Shown in pieces: positions 50,473 to 59,324 of a DNA stretch of 64,000 nt. This DNA comes from Alistipes sp. (lineage in GTDB: Bacteria > Bacteroidota > Bacteroidia > Bacteroidales > Rikenellaceae). Position 1 is the stretch's first letter. The number at the start of each line of letters is the position of its first letter. The stretch is taken from positions 62,001-126,000 of the forward strand of contig JAFQCA010000025.1 of the NCBI GenBank assembly GCA_017399485.1. Direction: 5' to 3'. The translations under genes were made by a program, and so were the position numbers. Under the pieces are notes generated by a model that saw only the letters and a list, made by a program, of their open reading frames with translations, was not told the origin of the DNA and made no database searches.

Positions 50473-51837
50473 ATGTTGAGACCAATGAAAAAGGTAATGA
50501 AATATATGATGGTGCTTCTCGCTGTGGGCCTAATGGGCCTTTCGGTGCAGGCATCGACAACTCCCGAGGTTATGACTGCTGCGGCAGCCGCTACGGAGGT
50601 TGCTGAGGCTGACATCGACTTGGGCGAGTCGCTAATGGAATTTGTTAAGCAATCGGGTATCAGTGGTATTATCGCAGACTGGCGTGTGTTGGTTATGTTG
50701 CTAATATCTTGCGTGTTGCTCTATTTGGCTATTGTTAAGCAGTATGAGCCTTTGTTGCTGTTGCCTATCGCGTTCGGTATGTTGCTTACAAACCTTCCCG
50801 GTGCAGGCCTCTATCACACAGAGTTGTTCGAGGGTGGTCACGTACATTGGTTGATTGAGAAGGGTACAGAATGGAAGGATGGCACTAAATTCTTGTCTGA
50901 TACTACATTCGACCGTGTAGGTGGTCTTATCGACTTCCTCTATTTGGGTGTTAAGTTGGGTATCTATCCTTGCTTGATTTTCGTAGGTGTGGGTGCTATG
51001 ACTGACTTCGGTCCGCTGATTGCCAATCCTAAGAGTTTGTTGCTGGGTGCCGCTGCACAGTTTGGTATCTTTGCGACATTCTTGGGTGCTTCGGCGATGG
51101 GCTTTACTCCCGCTGAGGCTGGTTCTATCGGTATCATTGGTGGTGCTGACGGTCCGACTGCTATCTACCTTACTGCAAAGTTGGCTCCCCAGTTGTTGGG
51201 TCCCATCGCAGTTGCCGCTTACTCATATATGGCGTTGGTGCCTGTGATTCAGCCTCCTATTATGAAGGCTTTGACTACTAAGGCTGAGCGTCAGATTGTG
51301 ATGAAGCAGTTGCGTACAGTGTCTAAGACTGAGAAGATTATCTTCCCCATCGCGATGACTATTATTATCTCATTGTTGTTGCCGTCGGCTGCTCCGTTGA
51401 TTGGCTGCTTGATGTTGGGTAACTTGATGAAGGAGTGTGGTGTTGTTGAGCGTTTGAGCAAGACTGTTCAGAACGAGTTGATGAACATCGTAACTATCTT
51501 CCTCGGTATCTCGGTAGGTGCTACTGCTACTGCTGCCAACTTCCTTAACTGGCAGACTATCGGTATTATGGTATTGGGTGTAACAGCCTTCTGCTTGGGT
51601 ACTGGTGCTGGTGTGGTTTTGGCAAAGGTTATGAATTTGTTCTCTAAGGAGAAGATTAATCCGCTGATTGGTTCGGCTGGTGTATCTGCAGTGCCTATGG
51701 CGGCCCGTGTATCACAGAAGGTGGGTCAGGCTGAGAATCCTTCTAACTTCCTTTTGATGCACGCTATGGGTCCTAACGTATCAGGCGTTATCGGCTCGGC
51801 TGTTGCAGCAGGTATCTTGTTGGCTTTCTTGGGCTAA
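50473..51837 (+). CDS. mmdB: Na+-translocating decarboxylase beta subunit
   Basis: A 454-residue multi-pass membrane protein of the OadB/MmdB family. Family marks include [12 protein letters not shown] with the conserved Asp, [12 protein letters not shown] and VPMAARV. It decarboxylates carboxybiotin and exports Na+. A Bacteroidota-type N-terminal hydrophobic leader (about 1-25) precedes the core. The start is at 50473 or the ATG 12 bp later; both fit. It closes the operon and is followed by a strong terminator. Confidence 0.95.
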   Translation: MLRPMKKVMKYMMVLLAVGLMGLSVQASTTPEVMTAAAAATEVAEADIDLGESLMEFVKQSGISGIIADWRVLVMLLISCVLLYLAIVKQYEPLLLLPIAFGMLLTNLPGAGLYHTELFEGGHVHWLIEKGTEWKDGTKFLSDTTFDRVGGLIDFLYLGVKLGIYPCLIFVGVGAMTDFGPLIANPKSLLLGAAAQFGIFATFLGASAMGFTPAEAGSIGIIGGADGPTAIYLTAKLAPQLLGPIAVAAYSYMALVPVIQPPIMKALTTKAERQIVMKQLRTVSKTEKIIFPIAMTIIISLLLPSAAPLIGCLMLGNLMKECGVVERLSKTVQNELMNIVTIFLGISVGATATAANFLNWQTIGIMVLGVTAFCLGTGAGVVLAKVMNLFSKEKINPLIGSAGVSAVPMAARVSQKVGQAENPSNFLLMHAMGPNVSGVIGSAVAAGILLAFLG

Positions 51838-51859
51838 TAATATACCTTATATTTATTAT

Positions 51860-51897
51860 AAGACTCGTTCCGTTATGCGGAGCGAGTCTTTTTTTTG
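51860..51897 (+). terminator. Terminator of the mmd operon
   Basis: Stem AAGACTCG / CGAGTCTT with inner pairs and eight T after it, 22 bp after the mmdB stop. Confidence 0.87.
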
Positions 51898-52033
51898 TGT
51901 TGTATTGTGATTGGTGTTATTGTGTAACTTGTGTAACACGCAGATTATCTGTGATATATATGGATAGACTACCATTTGTGTATCGAAAAATACTTACTGA
52001 TTAAAACTTTTTTGGTAAAAAGCACCTGAAAAC

Positions 52034-52064
52034 TTGCTAATTAAAATTATTTAATATATATTTG
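52034..52064 (+). promoter_or_regulatory. Promoter of the thr leader and thrBC
   Basis: TTG (52034-52036), 20 bp, TATATTTG (52057-52064). Transcription should begin near 52071, about 15 nt before the leader-peptide ATG. Confidence 0.72.
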
Positions 52065-52085
52065 CCATAACAATGATGGTAAATT

Positions 52086-52217
52086 ATGCGTCAGTTAAAT
52101 AACATATCGACTATTTGCGTAGCGACAACGATTGTTGGCGCAGGTTTGTCGTATGTTACTATTTTGGGCGGTACGATTATTACCACAACTACTACCATTA
52201 CCCCTATGGGGGTGTAG
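52086..52217 (+). CDS. thrL: Threonine-rich leader peptide of the thr attenuator
   Basis: A 43-codon open frame from the ATG at 52086 to the TAG at 52215, too short for usual gene callers. The peptide starts MRQLNNISTI and contains GGTIITTTTTITP near its end: 11 Thr and 8 Ile in 43 residues, with five Thr codons in a row (codons 33-37). It lies before homoserine kinase and threonine synthase and a terminator starts at its last codons, so it is almost certainly the control peptide of transcription attenuation by threonyl- (and perhaps isoleucyl-) tRNA supply. It plays the role of E. coli thrL but is twice as long and shows no sequence identity beyond the Thr/Ile run. Confidence 0.85.
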   Translation: MRQLNNISTICVATTIVGAGLSYVTILGGTIITTTTTITPMGV

Positions 52218-52250
52218 TTTCTTGTAGCCGATAGGGGCATTTCTTTTTTG
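52201..52250 (+). terminator. Attenuator terminator of thrBC
   Basis: CCCCTAT (52201-52207) pairs with ATAGGGG (52231-52237), then CATTTCTTTTTTG. The 5' arm can also pair locally as CCCC-TAT-GGGG (52201-52211). The arm starts directly after the Thr codons of the leader, so a ribosome stalled there would cover it and allow readthrough. Confidence 0.8.
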
Positions 52251-52382
52251 TCATATTTAAGTCTCGCCAAGGCAGTGAGAGTCGGCCAAAATCAATAAGT
52301 TTTATTTTATTAGTTAATTTTTGTCGTTGTGTTATTGTATTATGCTATGGCATAGACGGCTGATATGAATATTTATGGAATT

Positions 52383-53309
52383 ATGAAAAGTGTTAGAGTT
52401 TTTGCGCCCGCTACTGTGGCGAATATGGGTTGTGGATTTGATGTTATGGGAATGACACTCGACGGAGTGGGTGATGTGATGACTATTGCCGTAGAAGAGG
52501 GTGATGGATTGCAAATCGAGAATCGTACGGATGTCGAATTACCTGAAGATATAGATAAAAATGTTATAACCCCTGCTGTGAGGTCTTTGATGGCGGCTTT
52601 TGGTGAAAAACGGATGGTCAGAGTGGTCATTGAGAAGAAGATTTCGCCAGGTAGTGGTATCGGTTCGAGTGCAGCATCATCGGCTGCTGCTGTGTATGGT
52701 TTGAATGTGGCGTTGGGCCGCCCGTTTAGTGATGAGCGATTGGTGGAGTTTGCAATGGAGGGCGAGAAATTAATTAGTGGCGGTACTCCTCACGCTGATA
52801 ATGTGGGCCCATCGATATTAGGTGGCGTAGTGTTGTTACGCGGTTATGAGCCGTTGGATATCGTGCGTTTGCCTGTGCCTGACAATTTCTGTTGTTCGGT
52901 AGCCCATCCTGCAATTATGGTAAGTACCAAAATGGCACGAGAGGTGCTGCCCAAAGATATTCCATTGCGTACGGCAGTTAAACAGTGGGGTAATGTGGCA
53001 GGTTTGGTTGCAGGCTTGGCTTTGGGCGATGTCTATCTTGTTGGCCGAGCAATGTGTGATGTGGTTGTGGAGCCATACCGCAAACAGTTCATACCCGGCT
53101 TTGATGAGTTGCGCGAGAAGGTTACGGCGGCGGGTGCTTTGGCGTTCAATATCTCAGGTGCGGGACCATCTGTCTTTTCGCTCTCGGCTGATATGGCTAC
53201 GGCAGAACGCGTAGGTGAGATTATGCGAGAACATTTTGCGCAGCGTGGTGTGGCCTCCGACCTGTATGTCTCGAAGGTCTCAAATCGAGGCGCAAGAGTG
53301 GTTGAATAG
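52383..53309 (+). CDS. thrB: Homoserine kinase
   Basis: A 308-residue GHMP kinase from the ATG at 52383; an ATG at 52365 is less likely. N-terminal FAPATVANMGCGFD and phosphate-binding PGSGIGSSAASSAAA (about 88-102). It phosphorylates homoserine in threonine synthesis. It is downstream of the leader peptide attenuator and 33 bp before thrC. The usual thrA is not next to it. Confidence 0.95.
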   Translation: MKSVRVFAPATVANMGCGFDVMGMTLDGVGDVMTIAVEEGDGLQIENRTDVELPEDIDKNVITPAVRSLMAAFGEKRMVRVVIEKKISPGSGIGSSAASSAAAVYGLNVALGRPFSDERLVEFAMEGEKLISGGTPHADNVGPSILGGVVLLRGYEPLDIVRLPVPDNFCCSVAHPAIMVSTKMAREVLPKDIPLRTAVKQWGNVAGLVAGLALGDVYLVGRAMCDVVVEPYRKQFIPGFDELREKVTAAGALAFNISGAGPSVFSLSADMATAERVGEIMREHFAQRGVASDLYVSKVSNRGARVVE

Positions 53310-53341
53310 TAAGGATGTTAAACTAATAATGAATTACAATA

Positions 53342-54628
53342 ATGAAATATTATAGCACACGAGATAAATCTAAATCGCACCCTTTCAATTTGGCAGATGC
53401 TGCATTTGCGGGATTGGCTCCCGATGGAGGTCTGTTTATGCCTGAGCGTATTCCTGTGGTTGATATGGCAAGGGTTGAGACTGAAGCCGCAAAGTCGTAT
53501 GCCGATATGGCGTGCTATCTGGCGGGCTTGTTGTTTGATGATGTACCTGCTGCCGATTTGGAGCGAGTGGTGCGTGATGCCTATGATTTCCCGATAGAAC
53601 TACATCATATAGCCGAAAACTACTCTACGCTGGAACTCTTTCACGGCCCGACGTATGCTTTTAAGGACTTCGGCGCACGTTTTATGGGGCGTATGGTAGG
53701 GTTACTGAATAATGGCGGTCCGCTTACTATCCTCACTGCGACATCGGGCGATACAGGAAGTGCTGTCGCGCACGGATTCTATGATGTGGAGGGTGTGCGT
53801 GTCGTAATCCTCTATCCCGAAGGTAAGGTTAGTCCTTTGCAGGAGGCGCAGATGACAACACTTGGGAAAAATATCTATCCACTAGGTGTCAAGGGTAATT
53901 TTGATGATTGCCAACGTTTGGTAAAGGCTATGTTCTGCAACGAAGAGTTGCGCTCGCAGGTGCGTATTACATCGGCTAACTCCATTAATTTGTTGCGCTG
54001 GATTCCGCAATCGTTCTACTATTTCTATGGGTATTGCGCGTGGAAGAGTACGACGGGAAGAGATATGCCTGTGGTGGTCGTGCCGAGCGGCAATTATGGC
54101 AACCTTACTGCGGGTATGCTTGCACGGAGTATGGGCCTGCCTATTAAAGGATTTGTGGCGGCATCAAACGCTAACGATGTTGTCCCGAAATTCCTGCTTA
54201 CAGAGAAGTATTATCCGCGAGCGTCGGTGCGAACTCTGGCAAATGCAATGGATGTGGGTGACCCAAGTAATTTTGAACGAATGATGGCTTTGTGTGGTGG
54301 TGATGTGGCGGCTTTGAAGGGCGCAGTAAAGGGTTTTTCGTGCAGTGATGATGAAATCCTGGCGGCTATAAACGAGATTTATGAACGTTATGACTATCTG
54401 TCAGACCCACATAGTGCAGTCGGCTATCTTGCATCGAAACATTATGGGGTAGATGGGTTCTGGCTCTCGACGGCACACGCTGCCAAGTTCTCGGAGGTTA
54501 CAAAGGCCGCAACGATGCAAGATGCACCTCTACCCGATAAATTGTCCGCAATGCTCGACAAGCAACGTAGTTTTGAGCCGATGGAGGCCGAAGATGGTGC
54601 TTTGGTCGATTATTTGCGTAGGTTATAG
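53342..54628 (+). CDS. thrC: Threonine synthase
   Basis: A 428-residue PLP enzyme of the type II fold. It has PDGGLFMPERIP at the N-terminus, the PLP lysine in TYAFKDFGAR (about residue 108), TATSGDTGSAVAHGF, and the phosphate-binding VVPSGNYGNLTAG. It converts O-phosphohomoserine to threonine. It is the last gene of the attenuated thrB-thrC unit. Confidence 0.95.
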   Translation: MKYYSTRDKSKSHPFNLADAAFAGLAPDGGLFMPERIPVVDMARVETEAAKSYADMACYLAGLLFDDVPAADLERVVRDAYDFPIELHHIAENYSTLELFHGPTYAFKDFGARFMGRMVGLLNNGGPLTILTATSGDTGSAVAHGFYDVEGVRVVILYPEGKVSPLQEAQMTTLGKNIYPLGVKGNFDDCQRLVKAMFCNEELRSQVRITSANSINLLRWIPQSFYYFYGYCAWKSTTGRDMPVVVVPSGNYGNLTAGMLARSMGLPIKGFVAASNANDVVPKFLLTEKYYPRASVRTLANAMDVGDPSNFERMMALCGGDVAALKGAVKGFSCSDDEILAAINEIYERYDYLSDPHSAVGYLASKHYGVDGFWLSTAHAAKFSEVTKAATMQDAPLPDKLSAMLDKQRSFEPMEAEDGALVDYLRRL

Positions 54629-54700
54629 CCTTCCTGCTGATGAATAATATGTGCGAAAAAGCACTTTTATTCAGAAAGTTATAAATAATTTTCGGGGGTA

Positions 54701-54732
54701 TTTGGTATATATGAAAAAAATTACTACCTTTG
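54701..54732 (+). promoter_or_regulatory. Promoter of the ribosomal-protein operon
   Basis: TTTG (54701-54704), exactly 20 bp, TACCTTTG (54725-54732): the best consensus match in the window, fitting a highly expressed operon. It lies 60 bp before rplM. Confidence 0.82.
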
Positions 54733-54792
54733 CGCACCCGTAAATATGCGGGAATAGGATTACAAAACAAGTTATTAACTTAAACGTAAAAG

Positions 54793-55248
54793 ATGGATTC
54801 AAGAAGTTACAAAACTATCTCGTTGAACGCCGCTACAGTTCAGAAAGAGTGGGTTGTTATCGACGCAACCAACGAGGTATTGGGACGTCTTGCTTCGCAG
54901 GTTGCAAAGATTCTGCGTGGTAAGAACAAGCCCGGTTACACTCCTCACGTCGATTGCGGTGATTATGTTATCGTTATCAACGCCGAGAAGGTGAAACTCA
55001 CGGGCGCAAAGATGACCGACAAGGTCTATGTACGTCACACCGGTTATCCTGGTGGTCAGCGTTTTGCTACTCCTGCGGACTATTTGGCAAAGAAGCCTGA
55101 GTTCGTAATCGAGCACGCTGTAAAGGGTATGTTGCCCAAGACTCGTCTTGGTGAGGCTATCCTTAAGAATTTGAAGGTATATGCAGGTGCTGAGCATCCT
55201 CACGCTGCACAATGCCCCAAGGAAATTAAGTTAAACGAGATTAAGTAA
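54793..55248 (+). CDS. rplM: 50S ribosomal protein L13
   Basis: A 151-residue L13 with the usual WVVIDATNEVLGRLASQVAKIL, HVDCGDYVIVINAEKV and HTGYPGG motifs. It is the first gene of rplM-rpsI-rpsB-tsf and lies 5 bp before rpsI. Confidence 0.98.
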   Translation: MDSRSYKTISLNAATVQKEWVVIDATNEVLGRLASQVAKILRGKNKPGYTPHVDCGDYVIVINAEKVKLTGAKMTDKVYVRHTGYPGGQRFATPADYLAKKPEFVIEHAVKGMLPKTRLGEAILKNLKVYAGAEHPHAAQCPKEIKLNEIK

Positions 55249-55253
55249 GAAGT

Positions 55254-55640
55254 ATGGAAGTTGTAAACACCGTAGGTCGCCGTAAGGCAGCTGTGGCTCG
55301 CGTATATGTGAAGCCGGGTAATGGTCAGATTACAATCAACCACCGAGCACTTGACGTTTATTTCCCTTTGAACATTCTCCAGTACGAGGTTAAGCAGCCT
55401 TTGTTGGTTACTAACACTTTGGAGAACTATGACGTTACTATCAATTTGGTAGGTGGCGGTATCAAGGGTCAGGCTGAGGCTGCTCGTATGGGTATCGCAC
55501 GTGCTTTGTGTCAGATTGATGCCGAACATCGTTCAATTTTGAAGAAGAACGGTTTCTTGACACGTGATTCACGTGAGGTAGAGCGTAAGAAGCCCGGACA
55601 GCCCGGAGCACGTCGTAAGTTCCAGTTCAGTAAGCGTTAA
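55254..55640 (+). CDS. rpsI: 30S ribosomal protein S9
   Basis: A 128-residue S9 with GRRKAAVARVYVKPGNG, GGIKGQAEAARMGIARAL and the basic C-terminal tail ending FQFSKR that contacts P-site tRNA. The stretch between it and rpsB is 183 bp, long for an operon gap. Confidence 0.98.
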   Translation: MEVVNTVGRRKAAVARVYVKPGNGQITINHRALDVYFPLNILQYEVKQPLLVTNTLENYDVTINLVGGGIKGQAEAARMGIARALCQIDAEHRSILKKNGFLTRDSREVERKKPGQPGARRKFQFSKR

Positions 55641-55823
55641 TCCTTACCAGACCGAAATTTCGGCAAGCACGACGCGAGTTTCAAATCCGTCAGACTACTT
55701 TATATATATAATAGGTATTACCAACGGGTTGCTCCGTCGCGGAAAACCTTTCGGATTGGCCGAGGGCCACTACCTTGAGAGGTTGAAGAAAAGAGAAATT
55801 AAAATTAAAACAGAAAAATTAAA
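55641..55823 (+). promoter_or_regulatory. rpsB leader region with paired elements
   Basis: A 183-bp non-coding stretch before rpsB. It contains a palindrome CCGAAATTTCGG (near 55651) and a larger paired block where AACCT (55745-55749) meets AGGTT (55780-55784) and TTCGG meets CCGA. It could hold an S2 autoregulatory leader or an extra promoter; this is inferred from length and pairing only. Confidence 0.4.
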
Positions 55824-56663
55824 ATGTCACGTACAGATTTTAATACATTATTGGATGCAGGCGTTCACTTCGGTCACCTGAAGCGTAAGTGGAATCCTAA
55901 AATGGCTCCCTATATCTTTATGGAGAAGAACGGCATCCATATCATCGACTTGCACAAGACAGTTGTAAAGTTGGATGAGGCTGCAGCAGCACTTAAGCAG
56001 ATTGCCAAGAGTGGTCGCCGTGTGTTGTTCGTAGCAACAAAGAAACAAGCAAAGGAGATAGTTGCCGAAAAGGTAGCACCCGTAGGAATGCCTTACGTTA
56101 CAGAGCGTTGGGCTGGCGGTATGCTTACAAACTTCCCCACAATACGTAAAGCCGTTAAGAAGATGGCCACCATCGATAAGATGTTGGGCGACGGCACATT
56201 CAATAATTTCTCAAAGCGTGAGAAACTTCAGATTGAGCGCCAGCGTGCCAAGTTGGAGAAGAACCTCGGTTCAATTGCCGATTTGACTCGTCTTCCTGCT
56301 GCCTTGTTCGTAGTAGACGTTCAGAAGGAGTCTAACGCTGTTAAGGAGGCAAAGCGTTTGAACATCCCCGTATTTGCAATGGTAGATACTTGTTGTGATC
56401 CTACAGACATCGATTACGTAATTCCTGCAAATGACGATGCTTCAAAGTCAATCGCTACAATCCTTGACGTAGTATGCGCTGCTATTGCAGAGGGTACTGC
56501 CGAGCGTAAACTTGAGAAAGAGAAGGAGGCTCAGGAGGCTGAGGCTGCAGCACCCAAGAAGGACGCTAAGCCTCGTATCAAGAAGGCTGTTAAGGCTGCT
56601 GTAGATGCCGAGGAGGCTGTTGTAGCAGAGGTAGTAGCCGCTACAGAGGAGAAGGCAGAGTAA
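55824..56663 (+). CDS. rpsB: 30S ribosomal protein S2
   Basis: A 279-residue S2 with LLDAGVHFGHLKRKWNPKM at the start, ERWAGGMLTNF and DTCCDPTDIDYVIPANDDA. The C-terminus carries a lysine/alanine/glutamate-rich extension of about 45 residues (AEAAAPKKDAKP and onward) beyond the core; such tails are common in Bacteroidota. Confidence 0.98.
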   Translation: MSRTDFNTLLDAGVHFGHLKRKWNPKMAPYIFMEKNGIHIIDLHKTVVKLDEAAAALKQIAKSGRRVLFVATKKQAKEIVAEKVAPVGMPYVTERWAGGMLTNFPTIRKAVKKMATIDKMLGDGTFNNFSKREKLQIERQRAKLEKNLGSIADLTRLPAALFVVDVQKESNAVKEAKRLNIPVFAMVDTCCDPTDIDYVIPANDDASKSIATILDVVCAAIAEGTAERKLEKEKEAQEAEAAAPKKDAKPRIKKAVKAAVDAEEAVVAEVVAATEEKAE

Positions 56664-56727
56664 TTCTCAATCTGTAAAAGAGTTTATCAAGCAAAGAAAT
56701 TATTAACAAATTTAATACAAGACAATT

Positions 56728-57558
56728 ATGGAAATCAAAGCAGCAGATGTAATGAAACTCCGCAAGATGACGGGTGCAGGTATGATGGACTGCAAGAAGG
56801 CTCTCATCGAGGCCGAGGGTGATTACGAGCGTGCGAAGGATATCATCCGCGAGAAGGGTAAGTTGGTTGTCAGCAAGCGTGCTGACCGTAGCGCTTCTGA
56901 GGGTGTTGTAGTTACCAAGATTGTAGGCCAGAAGGCATATTTGTTGTGCCTCGCTTGCGAGACTGACTTCGTAGCACAGAACTCAGAGTTCTCTGCATCA
57001 GCAAACGCTATCTTGGATATCGCAGTAGCAAACGATGCAGCAGACGTAGAGGCTTTGAAGGCTATCAAGAATGCTGATGGCATCACCGTAGAGGAGATGG
57101 TAACTGAGAAGTCTGGTCAGACAGGCGAGAAGGTTGAGTTGGCATACTATGGTCGTATCGAGGCTCCCTATTGCAACGCTTACGTTCACTTCAACAAGAA
57201 GTTGGGTACTATACTCGGTTTCAATAAGGAGGTATCAGAGGATGTTGCTCACACTATTGCAATGCAGGCAACTGCTATGGCTCCCATTTCAATCGACGAG
57301 AACGACTGCCCCGCAGACGTAGTTGAGAAGGAGAAGGCTATCGCATTGGAGATGATGAAGCAGGACCCCAAGAACGCAAACAAGCCTGAGGCTATCTTGG
57401 CTAAGATTGCAGAGGGTAAGATGCGTAAGTTCTTTGAGGAGAACACTCTCTTGAACCAGGCATTGGTAGGTGAGAAGATTTCTATCCGCGAATTCTTGCA
57501 GCAGGCTGATAAGGAGGCTACTGTTGTTGCTTACAAGCGTTTCGCATTGGAGGCATAG
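56728..57558 (+). CDS. tsf: Elongation factor Ts
   Basis: A 276-residue EF-Ts with UBA-like start LRKMTGAGMMDCKKALIEAEGD, the conserved ADRSASEG and CETDFVA motifs and a coiled C-terminal part. It recharges EF-Tu with GTP. It is the last gene of the operon and is followed by a strong terminator. Confidence 0.98.
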   Translation: MEIKAADVMKLRKMTGAGMMDCKKALIEAEGDYERAKDIIREKGKLVVSKRADRSASEGVVVTKIVGQKAYLLCLACETDFVAQNSEFSASANAILDIAVANDAADVEALKAIKNADGITVEEMVTEKSGQTGEKVELAYYGRIEAPYCNAYVHFNKKLGTILGFNKEVSEDVAHTIAMQATAMAPISIDENDCPADVVEKEKAIALEMMKQDPKNANKPEAILAKIAEGKMRKFFEENTLLNQALVGEKISIREFLQQADKEATVVAYKRFALEA

Positions 57559-57575
57559 TAGTTCCACTATCATAA

Positions 57576-57612
57576 GAAAAATCCCAGCCCGCAAGGGTTG
57601 GGATTTTTTTAT
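57576..57612 (+). terminator. Terminator of the tsf operon
   Basis: Stem AAATCCCAGCCC / GGGTTGGGATTT with a GCAA loop and eight T. Confidence 0.88.
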
Positions 57613-57667
57613 AATTCAAAATTGAGGTGTAACACCTCTTTTGTATCTTGTGTTTACATCGGACAGA

Positions 57668-57707
57668 TGTCCTTGCGAAGAGGGCATTGTCTGACGTGGC
57701 AATCATT
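57668..57707. repeat. Remnant of the element-B type repeat
   Basis: TGTCCTTGCGAAG followed by a changed middle and GACGTGGCAATC matches in order the left part of element B (37899 onward). No right end is present, so this is a decayed partial copy. Confidence 0.45.
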
Positions 57708-57711
57708 TTGT

Positions 57712-58002
57712 TTATATTCCTTTTCCGATGTAACTGCGGAGGGCTGCGACATACTCCTCGAAGGCTGCTACACCCTCCTGTGTTATGGCGCAGGTTGTGC
57801 GCGGCATCTTGCCTTTGAATCCCTTTTCTACGGTTATGTACCCCGCTTTTTGCAGTTTGTCAATCTGTACGCTTAGGTTACCTGCCGTTGCTCCTGTCTG
57901 CTCGCGCAGAAAGACGAAATCGGCGCTCTCGACACTAATCAATACAGACATTACGGCAAGCCGCAGTTCAGAATGAAGCAGTGGATTTAACTCTTTGAAC
58001 AT
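57712..58002 (-). CDS. Winged-helix transcriptional regulator
   Basis: A 96-residue protein with a winged-helix DNA-binding fold (LHSELRLAVMSVL; TGATAGNLSVQIDKLQKAGYITVEKGF; wing to TTCAITQEGVAAFEEYVAAL). It belongs to the small MarR/HTH_34-type group of DNA-binding proteins. It lies 11 bp after a membrane-protein gene and is co-transcribed; in this family the partner is commonly the regulated or sensing protein. Confidence 0.85.
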   Translation of the reverse strand: MFKELNPLLHSELRLAVMSVLISVESADFVFLREQTGATAGNLSVQIDKLQKAGYITVEKGFKGKMPRTTCAITQEGVAAFEEYVAALRSYIGKGI

Positions 58003-58013
58003 ACGTTGCCCGA

Positions 58014-58631
58014 TTATTTGTTGTACTTATGGTTGAGAATATGTCCTGGGATAACCATCATAAAGAGGAATATCGCGGCAAATAGCAGAAAATCTGTACT
58101 CATCCATTCTGATTGTAGCGCAATATCGTTCAAGTCTACAAAGCGAATCATCAACCAATGTTTTAGAGGAAAGAGTATTGATGATGTCATCGCCACAATA
58201 CCGCCAATTTGTGTGGCTTTGTCACGAATGACAAATCCCGTCATCGTTGTTCCCATTCCTGCCATCAATATCACGAGAAATAGAATCGGGGCGTGATAAT
58301 ATACGAAGGCAAACATTATCCATAGGAATGAGACACCTATTACGCTCCAAATAATAGAAATTACGCGGTCAATATAGTTTTTTGCGCCGTTGTCGTGCTT
58401 GCCCCATATCATCATTCCAGCCCAACCGATAAGGGGTATAAGCCACCATAACCACCAACACTTTATGTCGTATTGGAATAGGATATAATTTAGGATAGAG
58501 ATTGCCACCGTTGTGTAGCCCCAAATAAGAAATGGTGTCCCTGAATTACGAGCCAATCGTGCGCGTGAATCCTGAATCATTGAGGTGATGAGTTCTAAAC
58601 TCTGTGCCTCCGAAAAGTTTTTGGTTTGCAT
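58014..58631 (-). CDS. Six-helix membrane protein paired with a winged-helix regulator
   Basis: A 205-residue protein. A cytoplasmic N-terminus (QSLELITSMIQDSRARLARNSG) is followed by about six membrane segments (about 31-50, 58-75, 92-112, 117-135, 145-160, 180-200). The function is unknown. The gene precedes the winged-helix regulator by 11 bp. The pair of a small regulator and a membrane protein of this size is recurrent in Bacteroidota. A perfect promoter lies about 110 bp upstream. Confidence 0.7.
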   Translation of the reverse strand: MQTKNFSEAQSLELITSMIQDSRARLARNSGTPFLIWGYTTVAISILNYILFQYDIKCWWLWWLIPLIGWAGMMIWGKHDNGAKNYIDRVISIIWSVIGVSFLWIMFAFVYYHAPILFLVILMAGMGTTMTGFVIRDKATQIGGIVAMTSSILFPLKHWLMIRFVDLNDIALQSEWMSTDFLLFAAIFLFMMVIPGHILNHKYNK

Positions 58632-58741
58632 AATTTTGTGGTTTTTTGTTTGTTTTGTGGTTCCCTTCTTGCTTGATAATTGTCTGTATCGGCCGCGACA
58701 AACAGTATCAAACTATATAGGAGTTGTTTTATTTGTTGATG

Positions 58742-58773
58742 CAAATATAAAGTAGTTTATAATATAAACCAAA
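58742..58773 (-). promoter_or_regulatory. Promoter of the membrane-protein/regulator pair
   Basis: On the minus strand TTTG (58773-58770), 20 bp, TATATTTG (58749-58742), an exact consensus match. The leader is about 100 nt. Confidence 0.72.
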
Positions 58774-58842
58774 TTTCTGCACAAGAAAAATGACAGTAGG
58801 GTATAAAATTTTGAAAGATTTTTCTGAAATATAGATTATACC

Positions 58843-59316
58843 TTATTTATATAGGAGTGCTACAATCTGCTCTAACCACACTTGGTCTATTTCGTCAAAA
58901 GTAGCAAGTTGCTCGCTGTCGATATCGAGTACCGCCACAATCTCCTTGTCACTCCATACAGGAACGACAATCTCGCTGCGCGACAACGAACTGCACGCAA
59001 TATGCCCAGGAAATTGCTCCACGTCGGGTACTATTTGTGTAGCCTGCTCTTTCCACGCAGTGCCGCAAACGCCCCGCCCATAAGCGATTCTGCTACACGC
59101 CAATGGCCCTTGAAATGGCCCTAATACCAATTCGTTTCCCACTACGCGATAAAATCCTGTCCACCAGAAACCGAATGTGTGGTGAATCATCGCTGCGGTG
59201 TTTGACATATTGGCAATTATGTCGCTCTCTGTTGCCGTAACAGCGGTTATCTGTTTTAGCAGTAGTTCATATTTTTCCTCTTTGCTTCCGTCGGCAATGA
59301 TTAAGTTTTCAGCCAT
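58843..59316 (-). CDS. msrC: Free methionine-(R)-sulfoxide reductase (GAF domain)
   Basis: A 157-residue GAF-domain protein. The three fRMsr cysteines are retained at 74 (PLACSRI), 84 (GRGVCGTAW) and 108 (HIACSSLSRSEIVVPV), spaced exactly as in E. coli fRMsr (84, 94, 118). It reduces free Met-R-sulfoxide. It is last in a minus-strand unit with the nucleoside hydrolase, at a gap of 8 bp. Confidence 0.93.
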   Translation of the reverse strand: MAENLIIADGSKEEKYELLLKQITAVTATESDIIANMSNTAAMIHHTFGFWWTGFYRVVGNELVLGPFQGPLACSRIAYGRGVCGTAWKEQATQIVPDVEQFPGHIACSSLSRSEIVVPVWSDKEIVAVLDIDSEQLATFDEIDQVWLEQIVALLYK

Positions 59317-59324
59317 ATATTGTG

